DNA from: Hymenobacter sp. BRD67
GTDB taxonomy: Bacteria; Bacteroidota; Bacteroidia; Cytophagales; Hymenobacteraceae
Assembly (NCBI RefSeq): GCF_013256425.1
Contig: NZ_CP053904.1
Span: forward strand, 1,736,001-1,800,000
Reading direction: 5' to 3'
Length of the DNA stretch: 64,000 bases
Made by a program: the position numbers and the translations under genes. The notes below the pieces were generated by a model, which was given only the letters and a program-made list of their open reading frames with translations, was not told where the DNA came from and did no database searches. The first letter of the stretch is position 1; every line of letters starts with the position of its first letter. Shown here one piece after another: positions 49,459 through 58,664 of the stretch.

Positions 49459-52400
49459 TTAGAAGCCCAGGTTGACGCCGACAATAAAGGCGCGCGTCAC
49501 GGGGTAGTTGGCCCCAACGCCGGCCAGGCCGGCCGAACTGCTGTTAGGGTTGCCGCCCGTAAACTCGATACCGCCCGCCGTACCCACGTTTGCGGCGTTG
49601 AAGCGGCTGGAGTACGAGAGCGCGTCGGGGTCGATGGCCTTGTTGTCCTTAAAGAAAGGGTCCCGGGCCCAGATGAGCGGGTTCTGAATCTGCACGTAGA
49701 TGCGGGCGCTGCTCATGAAGGCCGACTTGGCCCAGGCCGCCGGGATGGTATAGCCCAGGTCGATGCTCCGTACTTTGACAAACGTACCGTCGCGGTAAGC
49801 CAGGGTCTGGCCGTAGGTAGGCCATTCGTTGGCGCGGGCCGACTGGTCGGGCTCGGGATAGGTATTGCTGGGGTTGGTGGGCGTCCAGTAGTCGAGGTTT
49901 ACCTGGTTGCGGCGGCCGGTATTGGTAGTGAAGTAAGCGGGTCCGAACAGGGTCGGGTCAACCACGGTGGCTCCTACGCGGGTGAGCGCCACGGCCGTGA
50001 GGTCGAAGCCCTTGAAGCGGAAGCGGTTGGTGAGGCCGGCCTCAAACTTGGGCTGGCGCGAGCCGATAACCACGCGGTCGCTGGCGTTGATAACGCCGTC
50101 GCCGTTGGTGTCCTGAATTTTAATCTGGCCGGGCTTCGAGTTGTACTTCTTGGCCTGGTCGGCCTCGGAGGTTTGCCACACGCCGATGTTCTTGTAGTCG
50201 TAGATAACGTAGAGCGGCTGGCCGATGAAGCGCTGGTTGCCCACGTCGCTCAGCTCATTGCCGTTGGCATCGGTGCCCAGGCCCAGCGACAAAATCTTTT
50301 CCCGGTTCACGGTGAAGTTCCAGTCGGTGTTCCACTCAAAGCCATCCGGGTTTTTGGGCCGAATATTCACCGTCGTCAGCGAGATTTCGAGGCCCCGGTT
50401 CTGGGTCTGGCCGGCATTGCGGATGAAAGAAGTGTAGCCGCTGGCAGCGGGCAGGGCATCGGGCAGCAGCAGGTCGCTGGTGCGCTGCTGATACACTTCT
50501 ACGCTACCCGTGATGCGGTTTTGCAGGAAGCCGAAGTCGAGGCCGAAGTTGGTAGTGGTGGTGTATTCCCAGCCCAGGTTCGGGTTCGGAATACCGGTGG
50601 GCACCACCCCGATGGCACCGGTCGAGCCGTAGTTGTAGTAGCCCGACCCAATGCCGGCCGACAGCAGGCCCAGCGTCTGGTAGGGGTTTACGGCGGTGCT
50701 GCCCACGCGACCCAGGCTGGCGCGCAGCTTCAGGGTGCTGAGCCAGTCTTTGCCCTGCATAAAGCTTTCGTTGGCAATATTCCAGGCGAGGGCTCCCGAG
50801 GGGAAGGCCTTGTACTTGTTGCCCGGTGCCAGGCGCGACGAGCCGTCGGCGCGCACCGTCACGGTAGCCGAGTAGCGGTTGTCGTAGGCGTAGTTTACGC
50901 GGGCCATGTAGGAGAGAATGTCCCACTGCTGCGCGGTGCTGGTGGTCGAAACAGGCGTGCCGGCGCCCATGTTGTTGTCGAGCTGGTAGTTGGTGGGCAG
51001 GTTGCGCACCGAGGCATAGAAGCCGTCGTAGTTGTACTGCTGGGCGCTGTAGAGGCCGGTAAAGCCAATCGTATGCTTGCCAAAGGTGTTGTTATAGAGC
51101 AGCAGGTTTTCGGCCAGCAGGTTGAAGGCCATGTTGGTAGAGCGCTGAGCGGTGCTGGGTCCGCCGCCATTCTGGGGGTATTGGAGGCGTAGAACTGGCC
51201 ATTGTTTTCCGAGCGTGCATCCAGCCCCAGGTTCAGGCGGTAGTCCAGCCCTTTCAGGATATTAACCTGGCCGTAGAGGCTGTTGAAGGTACGCAGGCGG
51301 CGGTTCTGGTCTTTGTGCGCGTCCTGGGTATAAAGCGTCAGCGGGTTGGAGCCCGCCGTATCCGTGTTCGGAAACAGCACGGGCAGGCCGTTGGCGTCGT
51401 AGGCCGACGCCAGCGGACTGGTCGTCAGAATCTGGTAGAGGATGTTGATGTCCGGGTCGTCGGCCACGGTGTAGGTATTAAGCGAGTTCACGCCCACCTT
51501 GATGCGCTTGCCAATCTGCTGGTCGAGGGTAGCGCGCAGCGAGTAGCGCTGAAAGCGCTGTACCGGCACAATGCCCGACTCGTCGTAGTAGCCCAGCGAA
51601 GCCGAATACTGCGTCTGGTCGGTGCCGCCGCTCACGCCCAGCACGTGGTTCTGGATGTGGCCGTTCTGGAAAAGCAGGCTCTGGTAGTCGGTCGATTTGC
51701 CGGCCGCGTAGTTGGCCCGCTCGTCGGTCGTCAGGAAGCTGGGGTTCGACGGGTCGAAGTTCGGGTTCTGGGCCTTGTAGGCTTCGAGCTTGTAGTTGTA
51801 GTACTGCTGACCGTTTTGCAGGTCGTAGCGGCCATAGAGCTTTTTCAGACCCGCGTAGCCGCTGTAGGTGGCGCGGGGCGCGCCGCTTTTGCCGTGCCGG
51901 GTCGTGATGAGGATAATGCCGTTAGCCCCGCGCGAGCCATAGATGGCGGTCGCGCTGGCATCCTTGAGCACTTCGAGCGAGGTAATGTCGTCGGGGTTCA
52001 GGTCGTTGAGGCTGCCATCGTAGGGAACCCCGTCAACTACCAGCAGCGGGTCGTTGGAGCCCGAGATGGAGCGGTTGCCCCGGATGCGGATAACCGGCGC
52101 CTGCCCCGGCGTGGTGCTGGAGCTGGAAACGGTGATACCGGCGGCGCGGCCCTGCAGGGCCTGGCCCACGTTGGCCACCGGCACGTCGCGCAGCTGCTCG
52201 TCGCTCACCGTCGAGATGGCGCCCGTAACCTGGCTTTTCTTCTGGGTGCCGTAGCCCACAATCTGCACTTCATTCAGGGCCTGGGTTTCGGGTACCAGCT
52301 GCTGGCTCAGACTGGTGCGCTTGCCCACGGCAATTTCCAGCTTGGTGAAGCCCACCGAGCTGAATACCAGAATGCTGTTATCGTCGGGCACGGTCACGTT

Positions 52401-52643
52401 GTAGTTGCCGTTCACGTCGGTGGTAGCCCCGGTGGTAGTGCCCTTTACCACTACCGTCACACCGGGCAGGCCTTCGCCGTTGTCGGAAGTAATTTTGCCG
52501 GTAACGGTGTGGGCACCAGCTACCTGGGCGTAGGCTACCTGTGGCGCCAGCGGAGCGAGGCTGCCGCTTAGCAGCAGCATGGGCACCAGGCGCGACCATT
52601 TCCAGCCCTGCGGTAGGCGGGAAGTGCGTATGCGTGTGTTCAT
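49459..52643 (-). CDS. susC: SusC/RagA-family TonB-dependent transporter (frameshifted)
   Basis: Outer-membrane TonB-dependent transporter for oligosaccharides, about 1061 aa after repair. Domains: signal peptide (MLLLSGSLAPLAPQVAYAQ), a carboxypeptidase-regulatory-like domain (VTGKITSDNGEGLPGVTVVV), then the SusC signature EVQIVGYGTQKKSQVTGAIS, a plug domain (RIRGNRSISGSNDPLLVVDG, VLKDASATAIYGSRGANGII) and a C-terminal 22-strand barrel ending in AFIVGVNLGF. The frame breaks at the G5 run 51174-51178 (plus strand), and one base restores FYASNTPQNGG. It pairs with SusD downstream; import of xylo-oligosaccharides is inferred from the locus. Confidence 0.92.
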
Positions 52644-52757
52644 GGGCGGGAAAAATGAAAAGTGAAAAGTTTATTTTGTAGCTGGCGGCCGGCGCTTGCT
52701 CGTTGTCAGCGGCCCGGCGCTTTCTGCCTCAATGCTTTGCTTAGCAAGCACTAGCAG

Positions 52758-53594
52758 CTAGAATCCTATCGAATTGCCGCCGTCCACGGGCAGCGACACG
52801 CCGGTGATGTAGCGCGCGCCCTCAGAGGCCAGAAACACCGCGGCGTGGCCGATATCGGCGGGTCGGCCAAACTCGCCCATCGGCGTGCGACGCATGGCCC
52901 GGTCGCGGCGTTCGGGGTCCGAGTTCATGGCGGCGCGGCTCATCTCGGTTTCGATAAAGCCGGGCGCAATGGCGTTCACGCGCACGTTGTGGCACGAAAA
53001 CTCGGAGGCCAGCACTTTTACCATGCCCTCCACCGCCGACTTGGACGCCGCGTAGGCCACCACGCGGTCGATGCCGTAGTAGGCAGCCATCGACGAAATC
53101 ATGAGGATGGTGCCGCTGCGCCGGGCTACCATGCGCCGGGCCGCCGCCCGCGTGAGCGAGAACACGGCGTTGAGGTTGGTCTGGATAATGCGGTTGAACT
53201 CCTCATCGGTGACCTCCAGCGCCGGCTTTTTCATGTTAATGCCCGCGTTGTTGACCAAAATATTGAGCGGACCGTACTCGGCCTCTACCTGCGCCACGAG
53301 GTCGTCGAGCGAGCCCAGGCTACATATATCGTTTACTATATATTTAGCCTTATCTCCCAGCTCAGCGGCCGATTCCCGCAGCACCGCCTCGCGGCGGCCG
53401 GTAATGATGACGGTGGCCCCGGCCTGCACCATGCAGCGGGCTATTTCGAGGCCGATGCCGCTGCCGCCACCCGTGATGAGGGCCACCCGGCCGGCCAGCG
53501 AAAACACGTTGGGTTGGGGCGCGGGCGTGGTAGTTGGGACCGGGCTGGCGGCCGAAGCCGGCTGGCTGGTCGCGGATAGTATCGAAGTATTCAT
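52758..53594 (-). CDS. SDR-family oxidoreductase, probable fructuronate/mannonate dehydrogenase
   Basis: Short-chain dehydrogenase of 278 aa from ATG 53594. NAD(P)-binding TGGGSGIG loop, NNAG motif (ILVNNAGINMKKP), catalytic Ser in ISSMAAYYG and YAASK active site (VVAYAASKSAVEGM), ending with SLPVDGGNSIGF. N-terminal 30 residues are a Ser/Thr/Pro-rich extension. It lies in one operon with UxuA and GH67, where a fructuronate-to-mannonate reductase is required and no UxuB-type enzyme is seen; SDR enzymes are known to fill this step in other bacteria. The substrate is therefore inferred from context. The larger open frame upstream overlaps the GH67 gene and is ignored. Confidence 0.75.
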   Translation of the reverse strand: MNTSILSATSQPASAASPVPTTTPAPQPNVFSLAGRVALITGGGSGIGLEIARCMVQAGATVIITGRREAVLRESAAELGDKAKYIVNDICSLGSLDDLVAQVEAEYGPLNILVNNAGINMKKPALEVTDEEFNRIIQTNLNAVFSLTRAAARRMVARRSGTILMISSMAAYYGIDRVVAYAASKSAVEGMVKVLASEFSCHNVRVNAIAPGFIETEMSRAAMNSDPERRDRAMRRTPMGEFGRPADIGHAAVFLASEGARYITGVSLPVDGGNSIGF

Positions 53595-53626
53595 GAGCAG
53601 GATAAAGACGAGCTGAATAGCCGGAA

Positions 53627-55747
53627 TTACTTGAGCTGGTAGAGTTGGACGAGCTGCTTGATGTCGGCCAGTGAGCGGGTGGGCGGGGCCAACGGGGCCG
53701 GAATCGGCTGCCGGGCCAGGGTCTGGAAGTAGAGCACGCACGCATCGCGCCACCACAGGGCCTCCCTGCGCTGGATTTGGAGGCGGGCCGCCACGTCGGC
53801 GTACAGCGCCGGGTCGAGGGCCGGCCGGGCGGCGGCCCACTGCTGCTGCATCCACCGCACGGAATCGGCCCCGGTGTAGTAGCGGGTGCACAGCTCGTTC
53901 CACAGCGTGCGGCCGGTGCTGAGCGGCTGAGTCCACGGCACATGGTGAAACCAGAGCAGGTAGTTGAGCAGGCAGGTGCGGGGGTTGCCCCACTCCTGCT
54001 GCACCTCGGGCTTGTAGAGCGCCAGGGCGTTGCTGCCGGTGGCCGTGCGGTTGAAGCCCAGCCCGCTGGAATCGGCCTTGTGGTAGTACACGGCCGTCCA
54101 GTCGGGGCGGCCGGCCTGGGCCAGCCACGGCTGCGGGCCGTAGTGAATGCTCTCCCCCATAATGTGATGCAGGCCCAGCGGCGTGGTGTAGCGCACGTAG
54201 ATGCTGCGCGACTGCCCCAGCACGCGGGTAATGGTGCGCACGGCGGCCGGCTCGGTGGTAAGGGTCATCTTGGTCCACTCCTGGGCAATGGCCTGCGCGC
54301 TGAGCGTGTGGTCCCAGGCCAGGCGGCCGAAGGCGTACCAGTTGGCCTGCCCCACCGGGTGGCCGGTCCAGTTGCAGTCGGCCCCGATGTTGGCCACGCC
54401 CGCAATACCGCTGAGCGCGTGCTGGTCCAGGCTGCCATCTACTACCCTGGCCACCGTCGAGCCTTTGCCCCGGGCGTAGGTATCGGCTTCGAGGCATTCT
54501 TTGATGAGCGGGGCCAGGTATACCAGATGGGTGGCAAAGCCTAAATATTCCTGAGTCAGCTGCACTTCGAGCAGCAGCGGGGTGCGCGGCATGGCCCCAA
54601 ACAGCGGATGAAACGGCTCGCGGGCCTGGAAGTCAATCGGCCCGTTTTTTACCTGCACCAGCACCTTGGGGTCAAACTTGCCGTCGAGGGGCTGAAACTC
54701 CTCGTAGGCTTCCTTAAACCGGTCACCGTTGCTGTTGGCCTTGTACACGAAGGCGCGCCACATCACCACGCCGTCGTGGCGGCCCAGGGCCTGGGCCAGC
54801 ATGTTGGCCCCGTCGGCGTGGGTGCGGTGGTAGTCCTGCGGACCAGGCTCGCCTTCCGAGTTGGCTTTTACCAGGAAGCCGCCAAAGTCAGGGATGGCCT
54901 GGTAAATCTCATCGCTCTTGGCGGCCCACCACTGCTTCACAGCGGGGTCGAGCGGGTCGGCCGTGGGCAGCCCACCGATAACTTTGGGCGCGGCCCATAG
55001 CACCGACAGGTACACCCGGATGCCATAAGGCCGCATCACCCCGGCCAGGGCCGCCACCTTGGCCAGGTACTCGGCCGATAGGTAGCGGGCACTGGCATTC
55101 ACATTGTTGAGCACTACCCCATTAATACCAATCGACGCATTGGCGCGGGCATAGTCGGTATAGCGCGGGTCGAGCCGCTCGGGCAGTTCGTACCACTTCC
55201 AGATAGACGAGCCGGCGTAGCCGCGCTCCACGGTACCGTTGGGGTTATCCCAGTGGTTGAGCAGCCGAAAACCAATGCGCGGATTGCTGGCGATAGTGAG
55301 TCCGGCCAGTGGCTGGCGCGTCTGCACCTGCCGCAATAGCGCAAAAGCCCCATATAGCACGGCCGCGTCGGTACGCCCCGTAATAACCAGGTTATTTTTC
55401 TCCGAAAAAATACGGTAGCCTTCGGGCTTCAAGGGCTGGCCGTCGGCGCGGGCCGCTTTGTCGACGCGCAGCACAAGGCCGCCCGTGCGGGTGCCCGGCG
55501 CCGCCAGTATTGGCACAGCCTGGCCCAGCAAGCCGCGCAGCCCGCGCTGCAATTCGGTGCTGGCGGCCCGCAGCACCGGCGAAGTACCGGGGCTGGCAAT
55601 AAACTGCGCGGCCCGCTGATACTGCTGGCGCGTGAGCGCATCCGCAATCCGGTCGTACTTCAGCCACAGCCGGTAGCCATCGTCGGCCCGGCTGGGAGCC
55701 ACGGCCGAAACGAGCAGCAAAAGCAGGAACACGCTGCGGAGCAACAT
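53627..55747 (-). CDS. GH67 alpha-glucuronidase
   Basis: Family GH67 alpha-glucuronidase, which removes (methyl)glucuronic acid from the non-reducing end of xylo-oligosaccharides; 706 aa with signal peptide (VFLLLLLVSAVAPSRA), so probably periplasmic. Family blocks are NPRIGFRLLNHWDNPNGTVE, RGYAGSSIWKWYELP, FGGFLVKANSEGEPGPQDYH (acid/base Glu), LLLEVQLTQEYLGFATHLVY (catalytic Glu region) and TTPLGLHHIMGESIHYGP. Intact reading. It complements the GH115 enzyme at the other end of the operon, which acts on polymer. Confidence 0.95.
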   Translation of the reverse strand: MLLRSVFLLLLLVSAVAPSRADDGYRLWLKYDRIADALTRQQYQRAAQFIASPGTSPVLRAASTELQRGLRGLLGQAVPILAAPGTRTGGLVLRVDKAARADGQPLKPEGYRIFSEKNNLVITGRTDAAVLYGAFALLRQVQTRQPLAGLTIASNPRIGFRLLNHWDNPNGTVERGYAGSSIWKWYELPERLDPRYTDYARANASIGINGVVLNNVNASARYLSAEYLAKVAALAGVMRPYGIRVYLSVLWAAPKVIGGLPTADPLDPAVKQWWAAKSDEIYQAIPDFGGFLVKANSEGEPGPQDYHRTHADGANMLAQALGRHDGVVMWRAFVYKANSNGDRFKEAYEEFQPLDGKFDPKVLVQVKNGPIDFQAREPFHPLFGAMPRTPLLLEVQLTQEYLGFATHLVYLAPLIKECLEADTYARGKGSTVARVVDGSLDQHALSGIAGVANIGADCNWTGHPVGQANWYAFGRLAWDHTLSAQAIAQEWTKMTLTTEPAAVRTITRVLGQSRSIYVRYTTPLGLHHIMGESIHYGPQPWLAQAGRPDWTAVYYHKADSSGLGFNRTATGSNALALYKPEVQQEWGNPRTCLLNYLLWFHHVPWTQPLSTGRTLWNELCTRYYTGADSVRWMQQQWAAARPALDPALYADVAARLQIQRREALWWRDACVLYFQTLARQPIPAPLAPPTRSLADIKQLVQLYQLK

Positions 55748-55787
55748 GGCGGGTGGGTGGGAAAAGAGGAGGAAAAGCAGGGAGTTC

Positions 55788-57023
55788 TTAGCGAGCCGCA
55801 GCAGCGGCCGGGGCAGCAGCTTCAGCAGCTATCAGCGTGCGGCGCAGGCCATATTCGAGGCCGCGCAGCTCGGCCAGGCCGCGCAGGCGGCCGATGGCCG
55901 AGTAGCCGGGATAGGTTTTCTTAGGGAGGTCGTCGAGCAGCTGGTGGCCGTGGTCGGGCCGCATGGGCAGGGCAGTTTTTTCTTCGCCGGCCGCCTCGCG
56001 GCGCCGCTCTTCGCGCACCAGCGCCTGCACCACGGCGTACATATCCACGTCGCCGGCCAGGTGGTCGGCCTCGTGAAAGTTGCGCGGGTTGGCCTCACGC
56101 CTGGTGCTACGCAGGTGCACAAAGTGAATGCGCGGGCCGAAGCGCCCGGCCATGCCGGCCAGGTCGTTGTCGGGCCGCACGCCCAGCGAGCCGGTGCAGA
56201 ACGTCAGCCCGTTGGCGCGCACCTCGCAGGCTGCCAGCAGGTTGGCCAGGTCGGCCTCGGTGCTTACTACGCGGGGCAGGCCCAGCAGCGGAAAAGGCGG
56301 GTCGTCGGGATGAATGCAGAGGCTGATGCCCACTTCTTCGGCCACCGGCGCTACCTGCCGAATGAAATAGTGCAGGTTGGCCGTAAGGGCTGCTGAATCA
56401 ATTGCCTGATACTCATTCAACAAGCTTTGGAAGGCTTGTAGCTCAAAGGCCTCCTCTGAGCCCGGCAAGCCCAGCAGGGTCGTGTTGGTGAGCTGGGCCA
56501 CGGCCTCGGCGCTCATGGCGGCAAACTGCCGGCGGGCGGCCTCGGCCACGGCGGGCTCGTAGTCGGCCTCGGCGCCGGGGCGCTTCAAAATGCACAAGTC
56601 AAACACGGCAAAGTCCTGCCAGACGAAGCGCAGCGCCCGCGAGCCATCGGGCATTTCGTAGCTCAAATCAGTGCGCGACCAGTCGAGCACCGGCATGAAA
56701 TTGTAGCACACCGTGCGGAGGCCGCAGGCGGCCAGATTACGCAGCGACTGTTGATAGTTTGCTATATACTGTTCGCGGCTGGGTCGGCCCTTCTTTATGT
56801 CCTCATGCACTGGCAGGCTCTCTACTACGGCCCAATGCAGGGGCGAGTGCGTAGCGTTGGCCGCCTCAATAAGCTGCTGCCGGGCCCGGATTTCGGCCAC
56901 CGGCCACACGGCCCCAACCGGCAGCTGGTGCAGGGCCGTCACGACCCCGGCGCAGCCCGCCTGGCGGATATCGAAAAGCGAAACCGGGTCGTTCGGCCCG
57001 AACCAGCGCATAGTGTGCAGCAC
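55788..57023 (-). CDS. uxuA: Mannonate dehydratase
   Basis: Cytoplasmic dehydratase converting D-mannonate to 2-keto-3-deoxygluconate, about 411 aa. The N-terminus reads [20 protein letters not shown], followed by [36 protein letters not shown], the metal-binding [43 protein letters not shown] and [10 protein letters not shown], with [13 protein letters not shown] near the end. GTG 57023 gives the family-like start (M-L-H-T-M-R-W); ATG 57011 is the alternative, and the open frame to 57062 is less likely. It is the first gene of the 13-gene operon, next to the operator and divergent from the LacI gene. Confidence 0.93.
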   Translation of the reverse strand: MLHTMRWFGPNDPVSLFDIRQAGCAGVVTALHQLPVGAVWPVAEIRARQQLIEAANATHSPLHWAVVESLPVHEDIKKGRPSREQYIANYQQSLRNLAACGLRTVCYNFMPVLDWSRTDLSYEMPDGSRALRFVWQDFAVFDLCILKRPGAEADYEPAVAEAARRQFAAMSAEAVAQLTNTTLLGLPGSEEAFELQAFQSLLNEYQAIDSAALTANLHYFIRQVAPVAEEVGISLCIHPDDPPFPLLGLPRVVSTEADLANLLAACEVRANGLTFCTGSLGVRPDNDLAGMAGRFGPRIHFVHLRSTRREANPRNFHEADHLAGDVDMYAVVQALVREERRREAAGEEKTALPMRPDHGHQLLDDLPKKTYPGYSAIGRLRGLAELRGLEYGLRRTLIAAEAAAPAAAAAR

Positions 57024-57124
57024 GACAGTTCTATAGGAAAAGTACAAATTCAAGCTCACCACAACAAATCGGAATACCTATCTCCGATATCGTCGCAACC
57101 TGTAAGCCCCAGTGGAAACTGAGC

Positions 57125-57150
57125 CAAATGTAAAGGCAGCGTTACCATTT
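57125..57150 (-). promoter_or_regulatory. Candidate promoter of the xylan operon with operator half-site
   Basis: On the minus strand, TACATTTG (57132-57125) is a perfect -7 box. GGTAACG (57146-57140) lies in the -33/-7 spacer and matches the half-site of the LacI palindrome. A second, weaker box, TACTTTTC, occurs nearer the uxuA start. Confidence 0.5.
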
Positions 57151-57195
57151 GCTAAAGTCTAAAAACCTCAATATCAGCGAAAATATTCACAAAAA

Positions 57196-57229
57196 CTATC
57201 GGTAACGTTTCCGGAAACGTTACCGATAG
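57196..57229. promoter_or_regulatory. Operator: perfect 34-bp palindrome between lacI-type regulator and operon
   Basis: CTATCGGTAACGTTTCC (57196-57212) is followed by its exact reverse complement (57213-57229). The even-spaced, CG-centred symmetry is typical of LacI-family operators. A GATATTTG (57232-57239) right beside it could be the regulator's own -7 box, giving autoregulation. Confidence 0.8.
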
Positions 57230-57332
57230 GTGATATTTGCAAAATATTTTTTTACCTCACCACTTTCGGCTGGCTGGTTCGTAGCTTCAGGCCCACCTTC
57301 GCATTATCCACCTTCTCTCCCACCATTGCCTC

Positions 57333-58511
57333 ATGGTTAAATGTGTTAAGTGCAGCCTTGCCGACGACGTGATGAAAGCGGGCTTTGTGCGGGGCCGGCA
57401 GCGCTTTTTCTGTAAGGCCTGCGAGTACCATTTCACGGCCGAAAAGCCGCCGGGCAGCCCTAACCGCAAGCGCCACCAGGCCACTATTGCCGACGTGGCC
57501 CGGCAGGTGGGCGTGGCACCCTCCACGGTGTCTCGGGCGCTCAACGGCCACTCCGATATCAGCCCGCTCACGCGCCAGGCCATTCTGGAGGCGGCGCAGC
57601 AGCTCGATTACCAGCCCAACCTCCTGGCCCAGAGCCTGAAAAGCCAGGCTACCAATACCATCGGAGTGCTGATTCCCGACCTGGAGCGGCCGTTTTTTGC
57701 CACCGCCGTGAGCGGTATTCAGCAGGTGGCAACCAAGGCCGGCTACCGGGTCATGATTTGCCAGTCGAAGGAGTCGTACGAGGCGGAGGTCAGCAACGTG
57801 CAGGCCCTGATAGCCAGCCGGGTCGATGGCCTGCTGATTTGTCACTCGCGCGAAACCGAGAACTTCGACCACGTAAAAGACCCGGCCCGGCGCGGTATTC
57901 CGGTGGTGCATTTCGACCGGGTGTGCAACGAGGTGAACAGCGCCAAAGTCATTCTCGACGACCGCCTCGGAGCCTTTACCATTACCGAGCACCTGATTGA
58001 GCAGGGCTGCCGCCGCATCGCCATCCTGGCCGGGCCGGCTTCCCTGCTCATCAGCCGGCAGCGGCAGGCGGGCTACCTGAGCGCACTCCGCAAGCACGGC
58101 CTGCCCACCGCTGAGGAGCTTTGCGCGCACATCGATTTTCGACCCGCTTCGGCCGTAGCGGCCCTCGATACCTGGCTGGCGCTGCCCAAGCCGCCCGACG
58201 CCATCTTCGCCATCAACTATACCAACGCCTTCGATTTGCTGCTGGCCCTCAAGCAGCGCGGCATCCGGGTGCCCGAGGATATGGCCATCGTGGGCTTCGG
58301 CGACGAGTTTCTGGCCAGCCTCATTGAGCCCGGCCTGACTACGGTCAATTTGCACCCCTTCCGCATCGGTCAGCAGGCGGCCAGCCTCTTCCTGGAGCAA
58401 ATGGCGCAGAAAGAAGATTTCCAACCACGTACCTGCGTGGTATCGAGCGAGCTGATTATCCGGCAGTCATCGCTGAAGGGGAAGGGCGAGAAATTGAAAG
58501 TGCTGGTGTGA
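57333..58511 (+). CDS. LacI-family regulator with an N-terminal zinc ribbon
   Basis: Transcription regulator of 392 aa, probable controller of the xylan operon. Residues 1-40 form a Cys4 zinc ribbon (C4, C7, C27, C30 in MVKCVKCSLADD and GRQRFFCKACEYHFT), much like the zinc ribbons at the start of IS1-type transposases. The LacI helix-turn-helix follows at about 50-75 (TIADVARQVGVAPSTVSRAL), then the hinge (LLAQSLKSQATNTIGVLIPD) and a periplasmic-binding-like effector domain to the end. Ordinary LacI proteins begin directly with the HTH and are about 340 aa. The frame is continuous, with no stop or break between ribbon and HTH, and ATG 57333 starts right before the first Cys pair. Confidence 0.87.
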   Translation: MVKCVKCSLADDVMKAGFVRGRQRFFCKACEYHFTAEKPPGSPNRKRHQATIADVARQVGVAPSTVSRALNGHSDISPLTRQAILEAAQQLDYQPNLLAQSLKSQATNTIGVLIPDLERPFFATAVSGIQQVATKAGYRVMICQSKESYEAEVSNVQALIASRVDGLLICHSRETENFDHVKDPARRGIPVVHFDRVCNEVNSAKVILDDRLGAFTITEHLIEQGCRRIAILAGPASLLISRQRQAGYLSALRKHGLPTAEELCAHIDFRPASAVAALDTWLALPKPPDAIFAINYTNAFDLLLALKQRGIRVPEDMAIVGFGDEFLASLIEPGLTTVNLHPFRIGQQAASLFLEQMAQKEDFQPRTCVVSSELIIRQSSLKGKGEKLKVLV

Positions 58512-58520
58512 ATTAGTACC

Positions 58521-58640
58521 AAACAGAACGTCATGCTGAACGCAGTGAAGCATCTCTACCACACCGTTAGCATTCCTAACCTACTGGCGTGGCAGAGATG
58601 CTTCGACAAGCGGACGCCAGATGAGCATGACGTTCTGTTT
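58521..58640. repeat. Imperfect palindrome of the AACGTCATGCTGA family, copy 2
   Basis: Outer arms AAACAGAACGTCATGCT (58521-58537) with the complement at 58624-58640; inner arms GAAGCATCTCT (58547-58557) with the complement at 58594-58604. It fills the convergent gap between the regulator and the deacetylase gene. Confidence 0.65.
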
Positions 58641-58664
58641 GAATTCAGCTTTTAAGGCTAATTC

